Source of the DNA: Paraburkholderia sp. Ac-20340
GTDB taxonomy: Bacteria; Pseudomonadota; Gammaproteobacteria; Burkholderiales; Burkholderiaceae
Length of the DNA: 64,000 nt
Assembly (NCBI RefSeq): GCF_017104965.1
Contig: NZ_JAAGPR010000009.1
Coordinates: 1 to 64,000 of the forward strand
Reading direction: 5' to 3'
In this document: positions 35,222 to 44,829 of the stretch, in pieces
Layout: each line of letters begins with the position of its first letter
How positions within the stretch are numbered: position 1 is the first letter of the stretch
Position numbers and translations under genes: made by a program
The notes under the pieces: model-generated
What the model saw: only the letters and a program-made list of their open reading frames with translations
What the model was told of the DNA's origin: nothing
Database searches by the model: none

Positions 35222-36712
35222 TCATGCGGCAAACCAGCTCCGCACGCGGCCATAGAGATCGATGAAGCGCGCGTAGCGCTGGGCGAGTTGTCGTGCGAGC
35301 GCATCGTCATGACGCGGCTGCGCGACGCGCGTGGCGGTCGGCGCAAGCGCGGCGAGTTCGTCGATGCGCCAATGCCCGTACGCCACGCCGCCAAGCAGCG
35401 CCGCGCCGCGCGTGGCCGCGTTCGGACAGTCGATGGCATCGAGTTGCGCGCCGAGCGTATCGGCCAGCAGTTGCCGCCAGCGCGCATCGACGGAACCGCC
35501 GCCCGCGAGCTTGAGCGTGGCGATGGACGCGGGGCCATCGGCGTTCGCTTCGCGCAAGGCGTCGAGCCCCGCGCGCAAGGCGAAGGCCACGCCTTCGAAG
35601 GCGGCGCGCATCAGCACGCCGCGCGTATCGCCGAGTCCCGCGCCCATCCAGCCGCCGCGCGCAGCGGGATCGAGCCACGGCGAGCGCTCGCCGCTCAGAT
35701 AAGGCAGGAACGCCAGCGTCGACGATGCCGATACGGCGAACGCCTCGTCGTACGCCTGCGCCCAATCGTAGGCGAGCCAGCCGCGCGCCGCTTCGAGCGC
35801 GACGCCCACGTTCTGCATCGCCGCCATCGCGTACCAGCCGCCGCTCGCCGACCGGTAGCGATGCAGACCGCGCCGCGCGGGCGGCATCGTGCGCGAGGTG
35901 ACGAGAATCTGGCCGCCGGTGCCGGTGGTGAGCAGCGCGTCGCCGTGCTCGGCCAGACCGCTGCCAAGCGCCGCGCAGGGCGTGTCGCCCGCGCCGGTCG
36001 CGAGCACGACGCCTGGCGGCAAGCCGAGCGCGTCGGCGGCATCGGCGGCCAGCGTGCCGCTTGCCGCGCCCGAGGCGGCCAGCGGCGCAAACCAGCGCGC
36101 GGGCAAACCCAGCCGCTCGATCAGGGCGACATCCCACGCGCCGTCGGGCGCGGCGAGCGCGGTCGCGCAGGCGTCCGAGGGATCGGCGACGAAAGCCGAT
36201 TGCGCCGCACCCGCAAGGCGCACGCGCAGCCAGTCCTTCGGTTGCAGCGCCCAGCGCGCGGCATCGGCGATTGCGCGCTCGTTTTGCACAACCCAGCGCA
36301 GCAACGGGCCGGCCATGCCGGGCGCGACCGGGTTCGACGCGACGCCATCGGTATCGGCTTCGGAATCGCTGAGCCACGCGTCGAGCAAGCCATGCGCGCG
36401 CGTATCCGGCCAGAGCATCGCGGGACGCAACGCGCGCCCGGCTGCATCGGTGAGCACCACGCCGTGCATCTGCCCGGAGAAGCCGATCGCACGCACGGCC
36501 GCGCGCTCGTTCGCTGGCAGGCGCGCGCACGCCTCGATCAGCGCGCGCCACCAGCGCTCGACGTCGATTTCCGCCCAACCGGGCTCAGGGGTATCGAGCG
36601 TATAAGCGACGCTCGCGACGGCGCGCTCGACGCCCGCCTCATCGACGAGTGCCACTTTGAGCGAACCGGTGCCAAGATCGATGCCGAGAAAGCGCGTGAG
36701 CGTTGCGTTCAT
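35222..36712 (-). CDS. FGGY carbohydrate kinase, xylulokinase-like (second copy)
   Basis: 496 residues from the ATG at 36712. Phosphate-1 motif GIDLGTGSLKVALVDE, then GFSGQMHGVVLTD, WPDTRA, ATGAGDTPCAALGSGLAEHGDALLTTGTGG and FLPYLSGERSPWLDP. These fit xylulokinases, but it is only distantly similar to the xylulokinase at 19632, so they are not recent duplicates. The substrate may be another ketose. No transporter or dehydrogenase lies beside it; fghA follows. The promoter presumably lies in the 619-bp region upstream. Confidence 0.85.
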   Translation of the reverse strand: MNATLTRFLGIDLGTGSLKVALVDEAGVERAVASVAYTLDTPEPGWAEIDVERWWRALIEACARLPANERAAVRAIGFSGQMHGVVLTDAAGRALRPAMLWPDTRAHGLLDAWLSDSEADTDGVASNPVAPGMAGPLLRWVVQNERAIADAARWALQPKDWLRVRLAGAAQSAFVADPSDACATALAAPDGAWDVALIERLGLPARWFAPLAASGAASGTLAADAADALGLPPGVVLATGAGDTPCAALGSGLAEHGDALLTTGTGGQILVTSRTMPPARRGLHRYRSASGGWYAMAAMQNVGVALEAARGWLAYDWAQAYDEAFAVSASSTLAFLPYLSGERSPWLDPAARGGWMGAGLGDTRGVLMRAAFEGVAFALRAGLDALREANADGPASIATLKLAGGGSVDARWRQLLADTLGAQLDAIDCPNAATRGAALLGGVAYGHWRIDELAALAPTATRVAQPRHDDALARQLAQRYARFIDLYGRVRSWFAA

Positions 36713-37331
36713 GCGAGGCGAAAAAGTGAGGATTAAGAGCACGCGCGCGGCGCGTCGAAGGCGGGATCGCGGCGGCCAGAACAGCCATGATAGCGATACC
36801 ATTTGTCAGTCGCGAGCCAGGTCGCCATCGATCTGCCCAGGCGAATTCGAGCGCGCATGAATCGAGGCGGATTCGACCCAGTTCGCACGCGTTCGCCGCC
36901 TGTTCGCGGGTTAACCCGTGCGCCTGTCTCGCGATGCAAAATGCCTCACATGCGGCGGACGAAATATAGATCATAACCACGCCCGCATGCGCGACATGCC
37001 CCGCCATCCACTTGAATCGCGGCGACATGGCGAGAAACGTCACGCCGATGTCATCGCAATGCCTCGCCCGCGCCAGCACCAAACGTCATTCCAGCGCCTG
37101 AAAAGCGGCCTGAACGCCGCCACACCGGCACTCGCGCGTATCGGCACGATGCGCCGCAGCATCGCCGCGCGCCCGCATCGACGCACGATCTCCCCCCAAT
37201 AAACGGCGTCGCGGCGCCCGCGTGCATATCGCCCCCGGAAAGCACGGAATAGTCCCCAGCGGTCTTGTTGCATATTTTCGTCCCGCATACCTTGGAGGCC
37301 ATATTCCCAAACGAAGACGGAGAGAGACGAC
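36713..37331. other. 619-bp divergent intergenic region with a structured leader for the NCS2 permease
   Basis: No gene is convincing here. The right end (37246-37307) can fold: GGAATA (37246-37251) pairs with TATTCC (37302-37307), and GGTC (37261-37264) with GGCC (37297-37300), enclosing a conserved-looking loop. Xanthine-sensing (NMT1/xanthine-I) riboswitches sit before such permeases in beta-proteobacteria, so one is possible but not shown. GGAG at 37319-37322 is the ribosome site. Confidence 0.4.
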
Positions 37332-38789
37332 ATGCATCCCCAGGGTATCGAAAGGGAGCAGGCCCAGTCCCGACAGAGCAGCGCAAACCAGGTTCATCCT
37401 TGCGACGAACGCCTGCCGTTCGCCCAGCTCCTCACGCTCGGCATCCAGCACGTGCTCGTGATGTATGCGGGCGCGGTCGCCGTGCCGCTCATCATCGGCG
37501 GCGCCATTGGTCTGCCCAAGGATCAGGTGGCCTTCCTCATCAGCGCCGACCTGTTCGCCTGCGGCATCGCCACGCTGATCCAGACGCTCGGCCTGTGGAT
37601 CTTCGGCATCCGCCTGCCGGTCATCATGGGCTGCACGTTCGCCTCGGTCGGCCCGATGATCGCCATCGGCACCAATCCGCAACTCGGCATTCTCGACATC
37701 TTCGGCTCGACCATCGCGGCCGGAGCGATCGGCATCGTCATTTCGCCGATGATCGGCAAGCTGCTGCGCTTCTTCCCGCCCGTCGTGGTGGGCACGGTGA
37801 TCGCCGTGATCGGCCTCTCGCTGATGGAAGTGGGCATCAACTGGGCCGCGGGCGGCGTGGGTAATCCGCATTACGGCGACCCGGTCTATCTCGGCCTCTC
37901 GCTGCTGGTGCTGATGCTGATCCTGCTGATCAACAAGTTCGGCCGCGGTTTCGTTGCGAATATTTCCGTGCTGCTGGGCATCGTCGCGGGTTTCGCGATT
38001 GCGCTGGCGCTGGGCCGCGTGAGCCTCGACGGCGTCACGCACGCGCCGTGGGTCGGCTTCGTCATGCCGTTCCACTTCGGTCTGCCGAAGTTCCACGTGC
38101 TGCCGATCGCCACCATGGTGATCGTGATGTTCGTGACCTTCATCGAATCGACCGGCATGTTCCTCGCCGTGGGCGATATGGTCGAGCGTCCGGTCGATCA
38201 GCAGACGCTCGTGCGCGGTCTGCGCGTGGACGGTCTGGGCACGATGATCGGCGGTATCTTCAACTCGTTCCCGCATACCTCGTTCTCGCAGAACGTCGGC
38301 CTGATCGGCGTGACGGGCGTGAAAAGCCGCTATGTCTGCGCGATGGGCGGCGTGATCCTGGTGGTGCTCGGCCTGTTCCCGAAGATGGCGCAGATGGTGG
38401 CCTCGGTGCCGCCCTTCGTGCTCGGCGGCGCGGGTCTCGTGATGTTCGGCATGGTGGCCGCGAACGGCATCAAGGTGCTCTCGAAGGTCGACTTCGTGAA
38501 GAACCAGCACAACCTGTTCATCGTCGCCGTGAGCGTGGGTTTCGGCCTCGTGCCGGTGGTCTCGCCGCACTTCTTCGCGCAACTGCCGCCGGCGCTGTCG
38601 CCGATCCTGCATAGCGGCATCCTGCTGGCTTCGGTGTCGGCGGTGATCCTCAACATCATCTTCAACGGCGTGAAGAGCGAACGCGCCGCCGAGCGCGACA
38701 TCCGCCGCGCCGGTCACGATCTCGACGGCAGCCACGCGCCTGGCGCGCCGGAAGCCGGCCACGAAATGCAGCGCACCGCTGCGCACTGA
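37332..38789 (+). CDS. NCS2 family nucleobase:cation symporter (xanthine/uric acid-type permease)
   Basis: 485 residues, about twelve to fourteen membrane helices. The opening TLGIQHVLVMYAGAVAVPLIIGGAIGL is the NCS2 signature. The substrate motif FVTFIESTGMFLAVGDMVERP and the NSFPHTSFSQNVGLIGVTGVKSRYVCA stretch match xanthine/urate permeases such as XanQ, UacT and PucJ/K rather than UraA. It imports purines by cation symport. It stands alone, with its own leader and terminator. Confidence 0.9.
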   Translation: MHPQGIEREQAQSRQSSANQVHPCDERLPFAQLLTLGIQHVLVMYAGAVAVPLIIGGAIGLPKDQVAFLISADLFACGIATLIQTLGLWIFGIRLPVIMGCTFASVGPMIAIGTNPQLGILDIFGSTIAAGAIGIVISPMIGKLLRFFPPVVVGTVIAVIGLSLMEVGINWAAGGVGNPHYGDPVYLGLSLLVLMLILLINKFGRGFVANISVLLGIVAGFAIALALGRVSLDGVTHAPWVGFVMPFHFGLPKFHVLPIATMVIVMFVTFIESTGMFLAVGDMVERPVDQQTLVRGLRVDGLGTMIGGIFNSFPHTSFSQNVGLIGVTGVKSRYVCAMGGVILVVLGLFPKMAQMVASVPPFVLGGAGLVMFGMVAANGIKVLSKVDFVKNQHNLFIVAVSVGFGLVPVVSPHFFAQLPPALSPILHSGILLASVSAVILNIIFNGVKSERAAERDIRRAGHDLDGSHAPGAPEAGHEMQRTAAH

Positions 38790-38860
38790 ACGACGTACCG
38801 AGTCGACGCGAGAGGTGCCCCACCGCACATAGGGTGCGAGCTGGGGCCTTTTGCTGGTTT

Positions 38861-38890
38861 GGCGTCACGGGAAACCGTGACGCCTTTTTT
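38861..38890 (+). terminator. Rho-independent terminator after the NCS2 permease
   Basis: GGCGTCACGG-GAAA-CCGTGACGCC, a perfect 10-bp stem with a GAAA loop, then six T. An additional GC-rich hairpin (about 38814-38853) precedes it. Confidence 0.92.
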
Positions 38891-38940
38891 ATCGGGCCGC
38901 GTGGCTAAGGACTCGCAGCATATTACGTTCAATGCCCGAG

Positions 38941-39882
38941 TTAGCTAATGCTAAATCCGTGCGCCGCCCAATGATGCGCTAAAGCCTCAGGAGAAGGCGG
39001 TATTTTCCCGATACGCATGAAATGACCAACCGCAGGCTCCAGCAAATCGCGTAGCCACGTTCCATTGCATTTTTCTGGATGAGTCACTATCCGCCCGTTG
39101 CAATCAAACGTGAATGCTCCGATTTCGAACGCCCGATCATGGAGCACGCAAAGGCAGACACCATTATTCGTTTCGCCCCGAAGATGAGAAGTATCTGCCC
39201 AACGCGCAATGTGCGACCCAATCAGAAATCTCACGTTATCTGCTCCGCAACCAGGGAAGCAGCATCGAAAACCATAGTTTTGCTTTACGTTTCTAGCGAA
39301 ATTTTGTTGTCCGATGCGAGCCGCCACGCTCCTCAGCACAGTGCCCGTATTGGTCGAATCTGCAATCACTGTCGAGCGATCCACGCCAACTTCTATTTCG
39401 ATGCCAAAAAGCAAATGTAAAAGGCTATCACTGACATATGAAAGGTATGCACCATTCAAACATTGCAGCCTTCCAGCCTGTTCAACATAGAAAATCCTTT
39501 CTTTCGCCGCGCCTGCGTTGCGGTTACTACGAAAATAAGCTCTCAGTTCACTGTTACGAGCCGCGAAAGTCTCCGTAAGTGACAGTGGGGACGAGAGCAA
39601 TTCAAACTCACTCAACTCAACCCTGTAAAGCTTCTCGGGACCATTGGGCCCATTGTCCAAGAACGAACAGCTCGACGCGACAGTTGAAAAACCGGCGAAC
39701 GCAGCGTTGCCAGAATGGCCGCATAAATGAAAGACCAAATCCCCCGGCTGGACGTCGCGCATGGTCTCCCAAAAGGCCCACGTGCGGCCCAGCTGATTTC
39801 TCTGAGGCGACCACAAGCACTGACCTACAGCCCATCCATCAGGACGCTGGTCCGGATTGCGGGACATTTCGATCCAAGCCAT
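38941..39882 (-). CDS. HNH endonuclease with N-terminal PUA/EVE-like domain; candidate modification-dependent restriction enzyme
   Basis: 313 residues. The N-terminal part (MAWIEMSRNP, WSPQRNQLGRTWAFWET, VQPGDLVFHL, AAFAGFSTV; residues about 1-150) has the aromatic pattern of PUA-superfamily/EVE readers of modified bases. The C-terminal part is an HNH nuclease: zinc-type cysteines 207, 208 and 212, His224 in IGSHIARWAD, Asn239/240 in RGETNNGVCL, and His248 in LHDRAFEIGAFTF. Fusions of this type are usually type IV, modification-dependent restriction enzymes; that function is inferred. Base composition is near 50 % GC, well below its neighbours, so it was probably acquired. It is a single gene between two strong terminators. 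Confidence 0.8.
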   Translation of the reverse strand: MAWIEMSRNPDQRPDGWAVGQCLWSPQRNQLGRTWAFWETMRDVQPGDLVFHLCGHSGNAAFAGFSTVASSCSFLDNGPNGPEKLYRVELSEFELLSSPLSLTETFAARNSELRAYFRSNRNAGAAKERIFYVEQAGRLQCLNGAYLSYVSDSLLHLLFGIEIEVGVDRSTVIADSTNTGTVLRSVAARIGQQNFARNVKQNYGFRCCFPGCGADNVRFLIGSHIARWADTSHLRGETNNGVCLCVLHDRAFEIGAFTFDCNGRIVTHPEKCNGTWLRDLLEPAVGHFMRIGKIPPSPEALAHHWAAHGFSIS

Positions 39883-39973
39883 TTATCTGTTATGGAAACA
39901 TAGAGGTTTCTTATGGTATCCGAGCGGCCATCACGAAGCATCGCAGGATTTCTGATTTTTCGTCGCGCGCAAA

Positions 39974-40005
39974 TAAAAAAACGCCACGGTCACCCGTGGC
40001 GTTTT
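39974..40005 (-). terminator. Terminator of the RND efflux operon
   Basis: AACGCCACGG and CCGTGGCGTT pair over 10 bp with a 4-base loop; on the minus strand seven T follow. It lies 40 bases after the outer-membrane factor gene. Confidence 0.88.
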
Positions 40006-40043
40006 GACTTTGAGGCCTGGCTAAAGCGCAGCGAACAGCGCGC

Positions 40044-41576
40044 TCAGCCCGCCGATGCTGCCGGCGCCGACGCAGCCGCCGGTGCGCTGGCCGCGCCGTA
40101 ATCGACCGGCTCGTCGGCCGGACGCGGCGTCTCGCCCGCGTGCTCGATCCAGCCGCCGCCGAGTGCGCGATACAGATCGACGAGGTTGGTCAGGCGCGCA
40201 AGGCGTGCCGTGATCAGCGACGTCTGCGACGTGTACAGCGTCGTCTGCGCGGTCAGGACCGGCAGATAGCTGTCCACGCCGTTCTTGTAGCGCAGCTCCG
40301 ACAGATCCAGGCTGCGCTGGCTCGCGAAGGTGCTGCGCTCGAGCGCCCCGATCTGCTGATCGTAGGTGCCGCGCGCCGCGAGGCCATCGGCCACTTCACG
40401 GAACGCCGACTGAATGGCCTTCTCGTAGTTGGCGATTTCGATGCGCTTCTGCACGTTCGCAAGCTGCAGGTTCGCGATGTTCGAACCGCCTTCGAAGATC
40501 GGCAGCGTGACCTGCGGCACGAAACTCCATGCCGCCGTGCCCGCCTTGAACAGCCCGCCGAGCGACAGGCTTTCGGTGCCGAACGCCGCCGTCAGCGAGA
40601 TCTTCGGGAAGAAGGCCGCACGCGCCGCGCCGATGTTGGCGTTGGCGGCGAGCAGCGTTTCTTCGGCTTCCATGATGTCCGGGCGCCGCGTGAGCAGATC
40701 GGACGGCAGGCCCGCCGGGATATCGGCGAGCAGGTTCTGGCCGTCGAGCGGCAGACCCTGCGGCAGATCCGCCGGCAGCGGCTCGCCGATCAGCAGCACG
40801 AGTGCGTTTTCGGCCTGCGCGCGGGCGCGCATCTGCGCCTGCAGGTTGGCCTGGGCGTTCTCGACCACGGTCTGCGCCTGACGCAGATCGAGTTCGGTGC
40901 CCGTGCCGGTGTCGAACTGCGCCTTCGTGATGTTGTACGAGTCCTGCGCCGTCTTGAGCGTCTCCTGCGTGACCTTCACGAGGTCGTCGTCGGAGAGCAT
41001 CGTCAGGTACTGGTCCGCGACCTGCGAGACGAGCGAGATTTCCGCCGCCTTGCGTGCCTGGGCCGTCGACAGGTACTGCGCCAACGCCTGGTCCTTCAGG
41101 CTGCGCACGCGCCCCCAGAAGTCGATTTCCCAGGACGCCTGCAGGCCCACGTTGTAGACGCTGTACGGATTGTTCGCCGCGGTCTGCAGACTCTTCGGCA
41201 CCCGCGTGCGCGTATCCGTGCCCACGCCATTGATGGCGGGGAACAGATCGGCGCGCGTGATCTGATACTGCGCGCGCGCCGCCTCGACGTTGAGCACCGA
41301 GACGCGCAGGTCGCGGTTGTTCTTCAGCGCGATCGTGACCAGTTGCTGCAGACGCTGATCGACGAAGAAGTCGCGCCAGCCGATTTCGGTGGCGTTCGCG
41401 CCGTTGGCGCTGTGGCCAGCCTGACCGTTGCCGTCCGTCGCGCCCGGCTGCGTCGCGTAGACGCCGCCTTGCGGGAAGGTCTGCGAAACCGGTGCTTCCG
41501 GCCGGTGGTACCACGGCGCCATCGTGCAGCCCGCCAGGAGCGCTGCCGCCCCTGCAATTACGGATAGTTTATGCAT
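40044..41576 (-). CDS. Outer-membrane efflux lipoprotein (OprM/NodT family)
   Basis: 510 residues from the ATG at 41576. A lipoprotein signal peptide ends with lipobox LLAGC (Cys16). Two duplicated OEP domains carry the coiled-coil tunnel, with WEIDFWGRVRSLKDQALAQYL, LDLRQAQTVVENAQANLQ and the family marker LLTRRPDIMEAEETLLAANANIGAARAAFFPKI. It forms the trimeric exit duct for the pump encoded one base upstream. The Ala/Ser/Pro-rich C-terminal tail is low complexity. Likely OprB of a BpeAB-OprB-type system (Burkholderia naming). Confidence 0.93.
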   Translation of the reverse strand: MHKLSVIAGAAALLAGCTMAPWYHRPEAPVSQTFPQGGVYATQPGATDGNGQAGHSANGANATEIGWRDFFVDQRLQQLVTIALKNNRDLRVSVLNVEAARAQYQITRADLFPAINGVGTDTRTRVPKSLQTAANNPYSVYNVGLQASWEIDFWGRVRSLKDQALAQYLSTAQARKAAEISLVSQVADQYLTMLSDDDLVKVTQETLKTAQDSYNITKAQFDTGTGTELDLRQAQTVVENAQANLQAQMRARAQAENALVLLIGEPLPADLPQGLPLDGQNLLADIPAGLPSDLLTRRPDIMEAEETLLAANANIGAARAAFFPKISLTAAFGTESLSLGGLFKAGTAAWSFVPQVTLPIFEGGSNIANLQLANVQKRIEIANYEKAIQSAFREVADGLAARGTYDQQIGALERSTFASQRSLDLSELRYKNGVDSYLPVLTAQTTLYTSQTSLITARLARLTNLVDLYRALGGGWIEHAGETPRPADEPVDYGAASAPAAASAPAASAG

Positions 41577-41577
41577 C

Positions 41578-44500
41578 TCAATGTCCTTCCTTGCCCGGGC
41601 CGTCAGCGCCGTTGCCGCCTGCGCCACCGTTGCCGCCGTTGTTATCGGCGTCATGGTCGTGCGCGTGGTGCTCTTCGTAATGCCTGAGCGCCGCATCCGG
41701 GTCTTCCTTCTCGCCGGCGAACTTCGCGCGGATCACCACGAAGAACATCGGGATCATGAAGATCGCGAGGAACGTCGCGGTCAGCATCCCGCCGATCACG
41801 CCGGTACCGATCGCGTGCTGCGAAGCCGAACCCGCGCCGTTACTGATCGCGAGCGGCAGCACGCCCAGAATGAACGCGAGCGAGGTCATCAGAATCGGTC
41901 GCAGACGCAGTCGGGCGGCTTCGAGCGCCGCTTCGACCGGGCCCATGGTGCCTTCCGCCTGCAGGTCGCGGGCGAATTCCACGATCAGAATCGCGTTCTT
42001 CGCCGACAGACCCACGGTGGTCAGCAGACCGACCTGGAAGAACACGTCGTTTTCCAGACCGCGCAGCGTCACCGCCAGCAGCGCGCCGAGCACGCCGAGC
42101 GGCACCACCATGATGACCGCGAACGGAATCGACCAGCTTTCGTACAGTGCCGCGAGACACAGGAACACGACGAGGATCGAGATGCCGTACAGGATAGGCG
42201 CCTGCGAACCCGACTGACGTTCCTGGAACGACAGACCGGTCCACTCGTAGCCGATACCCGCCGGCAGCTTCGCCGCGATCTGCTCCATAGCCGTCATTGC
42301 CTGACCCGTGGACTTGCCCGCACCGGCCTGACCCTGGATTTCCACCGCCGAGATACCGTTGTAGCGCTCGAGCTTGGGCGAACCGTAGGTCCACTGGCCG
42401 CTCGCGAACGAGCTGAACGGCACCATCCCGCCCGCGCTGTTGCGCACGTACCAGGTGTTCAGGTCGTTCGGCGTCATGCGGAACGGCGCGTCGGACATCA
42501 CGTACACCTTCTTGATCCGCCCATCGACGTCCAGGAAGTTGTTGACGTACGACGAAGCCCAGCCGATCGAGAACGTCTGGTCGACCGATGCCGCCGTCAC
42601 ACCGAGCGCTTCAGCCTTCTGGCGGTCGATGTTGATCTTGTACTGCGGCGTGTCGTTCAGGCCGTTCGGACGCACGAGCGCCAGCGACGGGTCCTTCGCG
42701 GCCATACCGAGCAGCATGTTGCGCGCTTCGATCAGCTTTTCGTGGCCCACGCCACCGCGATCCTGGAGTTCGAAGTCGAAGCCCGAAGCGGTGCCGAGTT
42801 CAGGAATCGACGGCGGATTCACCGGAATCACCATCGCGTCCTTGTAGCCCGCGTAGTGCTGGAACACGCGTCCCACCAGCGCCTGGACCTTCTGGTCCGC
42901 GTGCTGACGTTCCTTGTAGTCGCGCATCCGCACGAACACGAGACCCGAGTTCTGGCCGCGGCCCGCGAAGCTGAAGCCGTTCACCGTGAACGTCGACTCG
43001 ACGATCGATTTTTCGTCGTTGAGCAGATAGTTCTGGATGTTGGCCAGCGTGCGCGCCGTGGTTTCCTGGGTCGAGCCGGAAGGCGTCTGCACGATCACGA
43101 ACATCGTGCCCTGGTCTTCATCGGGCAGGAACGACTTGGGCAGGCGCACGAACAGGAAGCCCACCGCGACGATCACGGCCAGATAGATGATGAGCCAGCG
43201 GCCCGAACGCTTGATGACGTGGTGCACGCCGCTGTGATACTTGTCGCGGCTCTTGTCGAACGTGCGGTTGAACCAGCCGAAGAAGCCCTTCTTCTCTTCG
43301 TGATGGCCTTGCGGGATCGGCTTGAGGATGGTCGCGCACAGCGCCGGCGTGAGAATCAGCGCGACGAGCACGGACAGCACCATCGCCGCCACGATCGTCA
43401 GCGAGAACTGACGATAGATGGCGCCGACCGAACCGCCCGAGAACGCCACCGGCACGAACACCGCCGACAGCACCAGCGCCACGCCTACCAGTGCGCCGGT
43501 GATCTGGCCCATTGCCTTACGTGTGGCTTCCTTGGGCCCTAAGCCCTCCTCCACCATCACCCGTTCGACGTTTTCCACCACCACGATCGCATCGTCCACC
43601 AGCAGACCGATTGCGAGCACGAGGCCGAACATCGACAGCGTGTTGATCGAGAAGCCCACCGCCGCCATGATCGCGAACGTACCCAGCAGCACCACCGGCA
43701 CCGCGATCGTCGGGATCAGCGTGGCGCGCAGGTTCTGCAGGAACAGGTACATCACGAGGAACACCAGCACGATGCCTTCCAGCAGCGTCTTGATCACTTC
43801 CTCGATCGACAGGCGCACGAACGGCGTGGTGTCGTACGGGTACTTCACGACCAGACCGTGCGGGAAGTACTTCGAGAGGTCGTCGATCTTCTGGCGCACC
43901 AGCTTCGCGGTCTGCAGCGCGTTCGCGCCCGTGGCGAGCTGAATACCCAGACCGGCGGTCGGCGCACCGTTGTACTTCGTGTCGAAGTTGTAGTTTTCGC
44001 CGCCCAGACCGATACGCGCCACGTCCTTCAGACGCACCTGCGAGCCGTCCTGATTCACCTTCAGCAGGATGTTGCCGAACTCTTCAGGCGTGTGCAGCAG
44101 CGTCGATTCGGTGATGGTCGCCTGGAACGACTGACCCGCCACCGACGGCGTGCCGCCCAGCTGACCGCCCGCGATCTGCACGTTCTGCGCGGTGATCGCG
44201 GCCGTCACGTCGCTTGGCGTGAGGCTGAAATTGTTCAGCTTGTTCGGATCGAGCCAGACGCGCATCGCGTACTGCGAGCCGAACAGCGTGACCGTACCCA
44301 CACCGTCGATACGGCTGACCGGATCTTCGATGTTCGACGCCACGTAGTTCGCGAGGTCGTACTTGGTCATGCTGCCGTCTTCGGAGACGAACGCCATCAC
44401 CAGCAGGAAGCTGCTGCTCGACTTCGTCACCTTGATGCCGAGCTGCTGCACCACCTGCGGAAGAATCGGCGTGGCGAGCTGCAGCTTGTTCTGCACCTGC

Positions 44501-44814
44501 ACCTGCGCGATGTCCGGGTTGGTACCCGCCGCGAACGTCAGCGTGATGGTAGCCGTGCCCGAGTCATCGGACGTGGACGACAGATACAGCAAGTGGTCGA
44601 GACCGCTCATCTGCTGCTCGATCACCTGGGTGACCGTGTCTTCCACCGTCTTGGCCGACGCGCCCGGGTAGGTCGCGCTGATCTGGATCGACGGCGGCGC
44701 GATGGTCGGATACTGCGCGACCGGCAGCGTGAACACCGACGCCACACCCGCCAGCATCAGAATGATGGCGATCACCCACGCGAAAATCGGGCGATCGATA
44801 AAGAACTTTGCCAT
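41578..44814 (-). CDS. RND multidrug efflux transporter (HAE1 family, AcrB/MexB/BpeB type)
   Basis: 1078 residues. The N-terminus [23 protein letters not shown] is typical of AcrB homologues. Two six-helix repeats flank large periplasmic loops; the proton-relay aspartates are in [20 protein letters not shown], and the Lys in [14 protein letters not shown]. It is the trimeric inner-membrane drug/proton antiporter. The last 35 residues are an unusual His/Gly/Asn-rich cytoplasmic tail ([15 protein letters not shown], then Gly-rich). It lies 15 bases after the adaptor gene. Confidence 0.95.
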   Translation of the reverse strand: MAKFFIDRPIFAWVIAIILMLAGVASVFTLPVAQYPTIAPPSIQISATYPGASAKTVEDTVTQVIEQQMSGLDHLLYLSSTSDDSGTATITLTFAAGTNPDIAQVQVQNKLQLATPILPQVVQQLGIKVTKSSSSFLLVMAFVSEDGSMTKYDLANYVASNIEDPVSRIDGVGTVTLFGSQYAMRVWLDPNKLNNFSLTPSDVTAAITAQNVQIAGGQLGGTPSVAGQSFQATITESTLLHTPEEFGNILLKVNQDGSQVRLKDVARIGLGGENYNFDTKYNGAPTAGLGIQLATGANALQTAKLVRQKIDDLSKYFPHGLVVKYPYDTTPFVRLSIEEVIKTLLEGIVLVFLVMYLFLQNLRATLIPTIAVPVVLLGTFAIMAAVGFSINTLSMFGLVLAIGLLVDDAIVVVENVERVMVEEGLGPKEATRKAMGQITGALVGVALVLSAVFVPVAFSGGSVGAIYRQFSLTIVAAMVLSVLVALILTPALCATILKPIPQGHHEEKKGFFGWFNRTFDKSRDKYHSGVHHVIKRSGRWLIIYLAVIVAVGFLFVRLPKSFLPDEDQGTMFVIVQTPSGSTQETTARTLANIQNYLLNDEKSIVESTFTVNGFSFAGRGQNSGLVFVRMRDYKERQHADQKVQALVGRVFQHYAGYKDAMVIPVNPPSIPELGTASGFDFELQDRGGVGHEKLIEARNMLLGMAAKDPSLALVRPNGLNDTPQYKINIDRQKAEALGVTAASVDQTFSIGWASSYVNNFLDVDGRIKKVYVMSDAPFRMTPNDLNTWYVRNSAGGMVPFSSFASGQWTYGSPKLERYNGISAVEIQGQAGAGKSTGQAMTAMEQIAAKLPAGIGYEWTGLSFQERQSGSQAPILYGISILVVFLCLAALYESWSIPFAVIMVVPLGVLGALLAVTLRGLENDVFFQVGLLTTVGLSAKNAILIVEFARDLQAEGTMGPVEAALEAARLRLRPILMTSLAFILGVLPLAISNGAGSASQHAIGTGVIGGMLTATFLAIFMIPMFFVVIRAKFAGEKEDPDAALRHYEEHHAHDHDADNNGGNGGAGGNGADGPGKEGH

Positions 44815-44829
44815 GAAGCAGGCTCCCTG

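Noticed and set aside
34355-36736. A 793-codon plus-strand open frame over fghA and the FGGY kinase
   Set aside because: Same reason: complementary reading of two genuine enzymes with intact motifs.
36713-37331. 6S RNA or other housekeeping RNA in the 619-bp gap
   Set aside because: I could not identify the long bulged rod of 6S RNA or any conserved housekeeping RNA motif.
37086-38828. A 580-codon minus-strand open frame over the NCS2 permease
   Set aside because: Histidine/aspartate-rich antisense of a transmembrane protein; no ribosome site or family motif.
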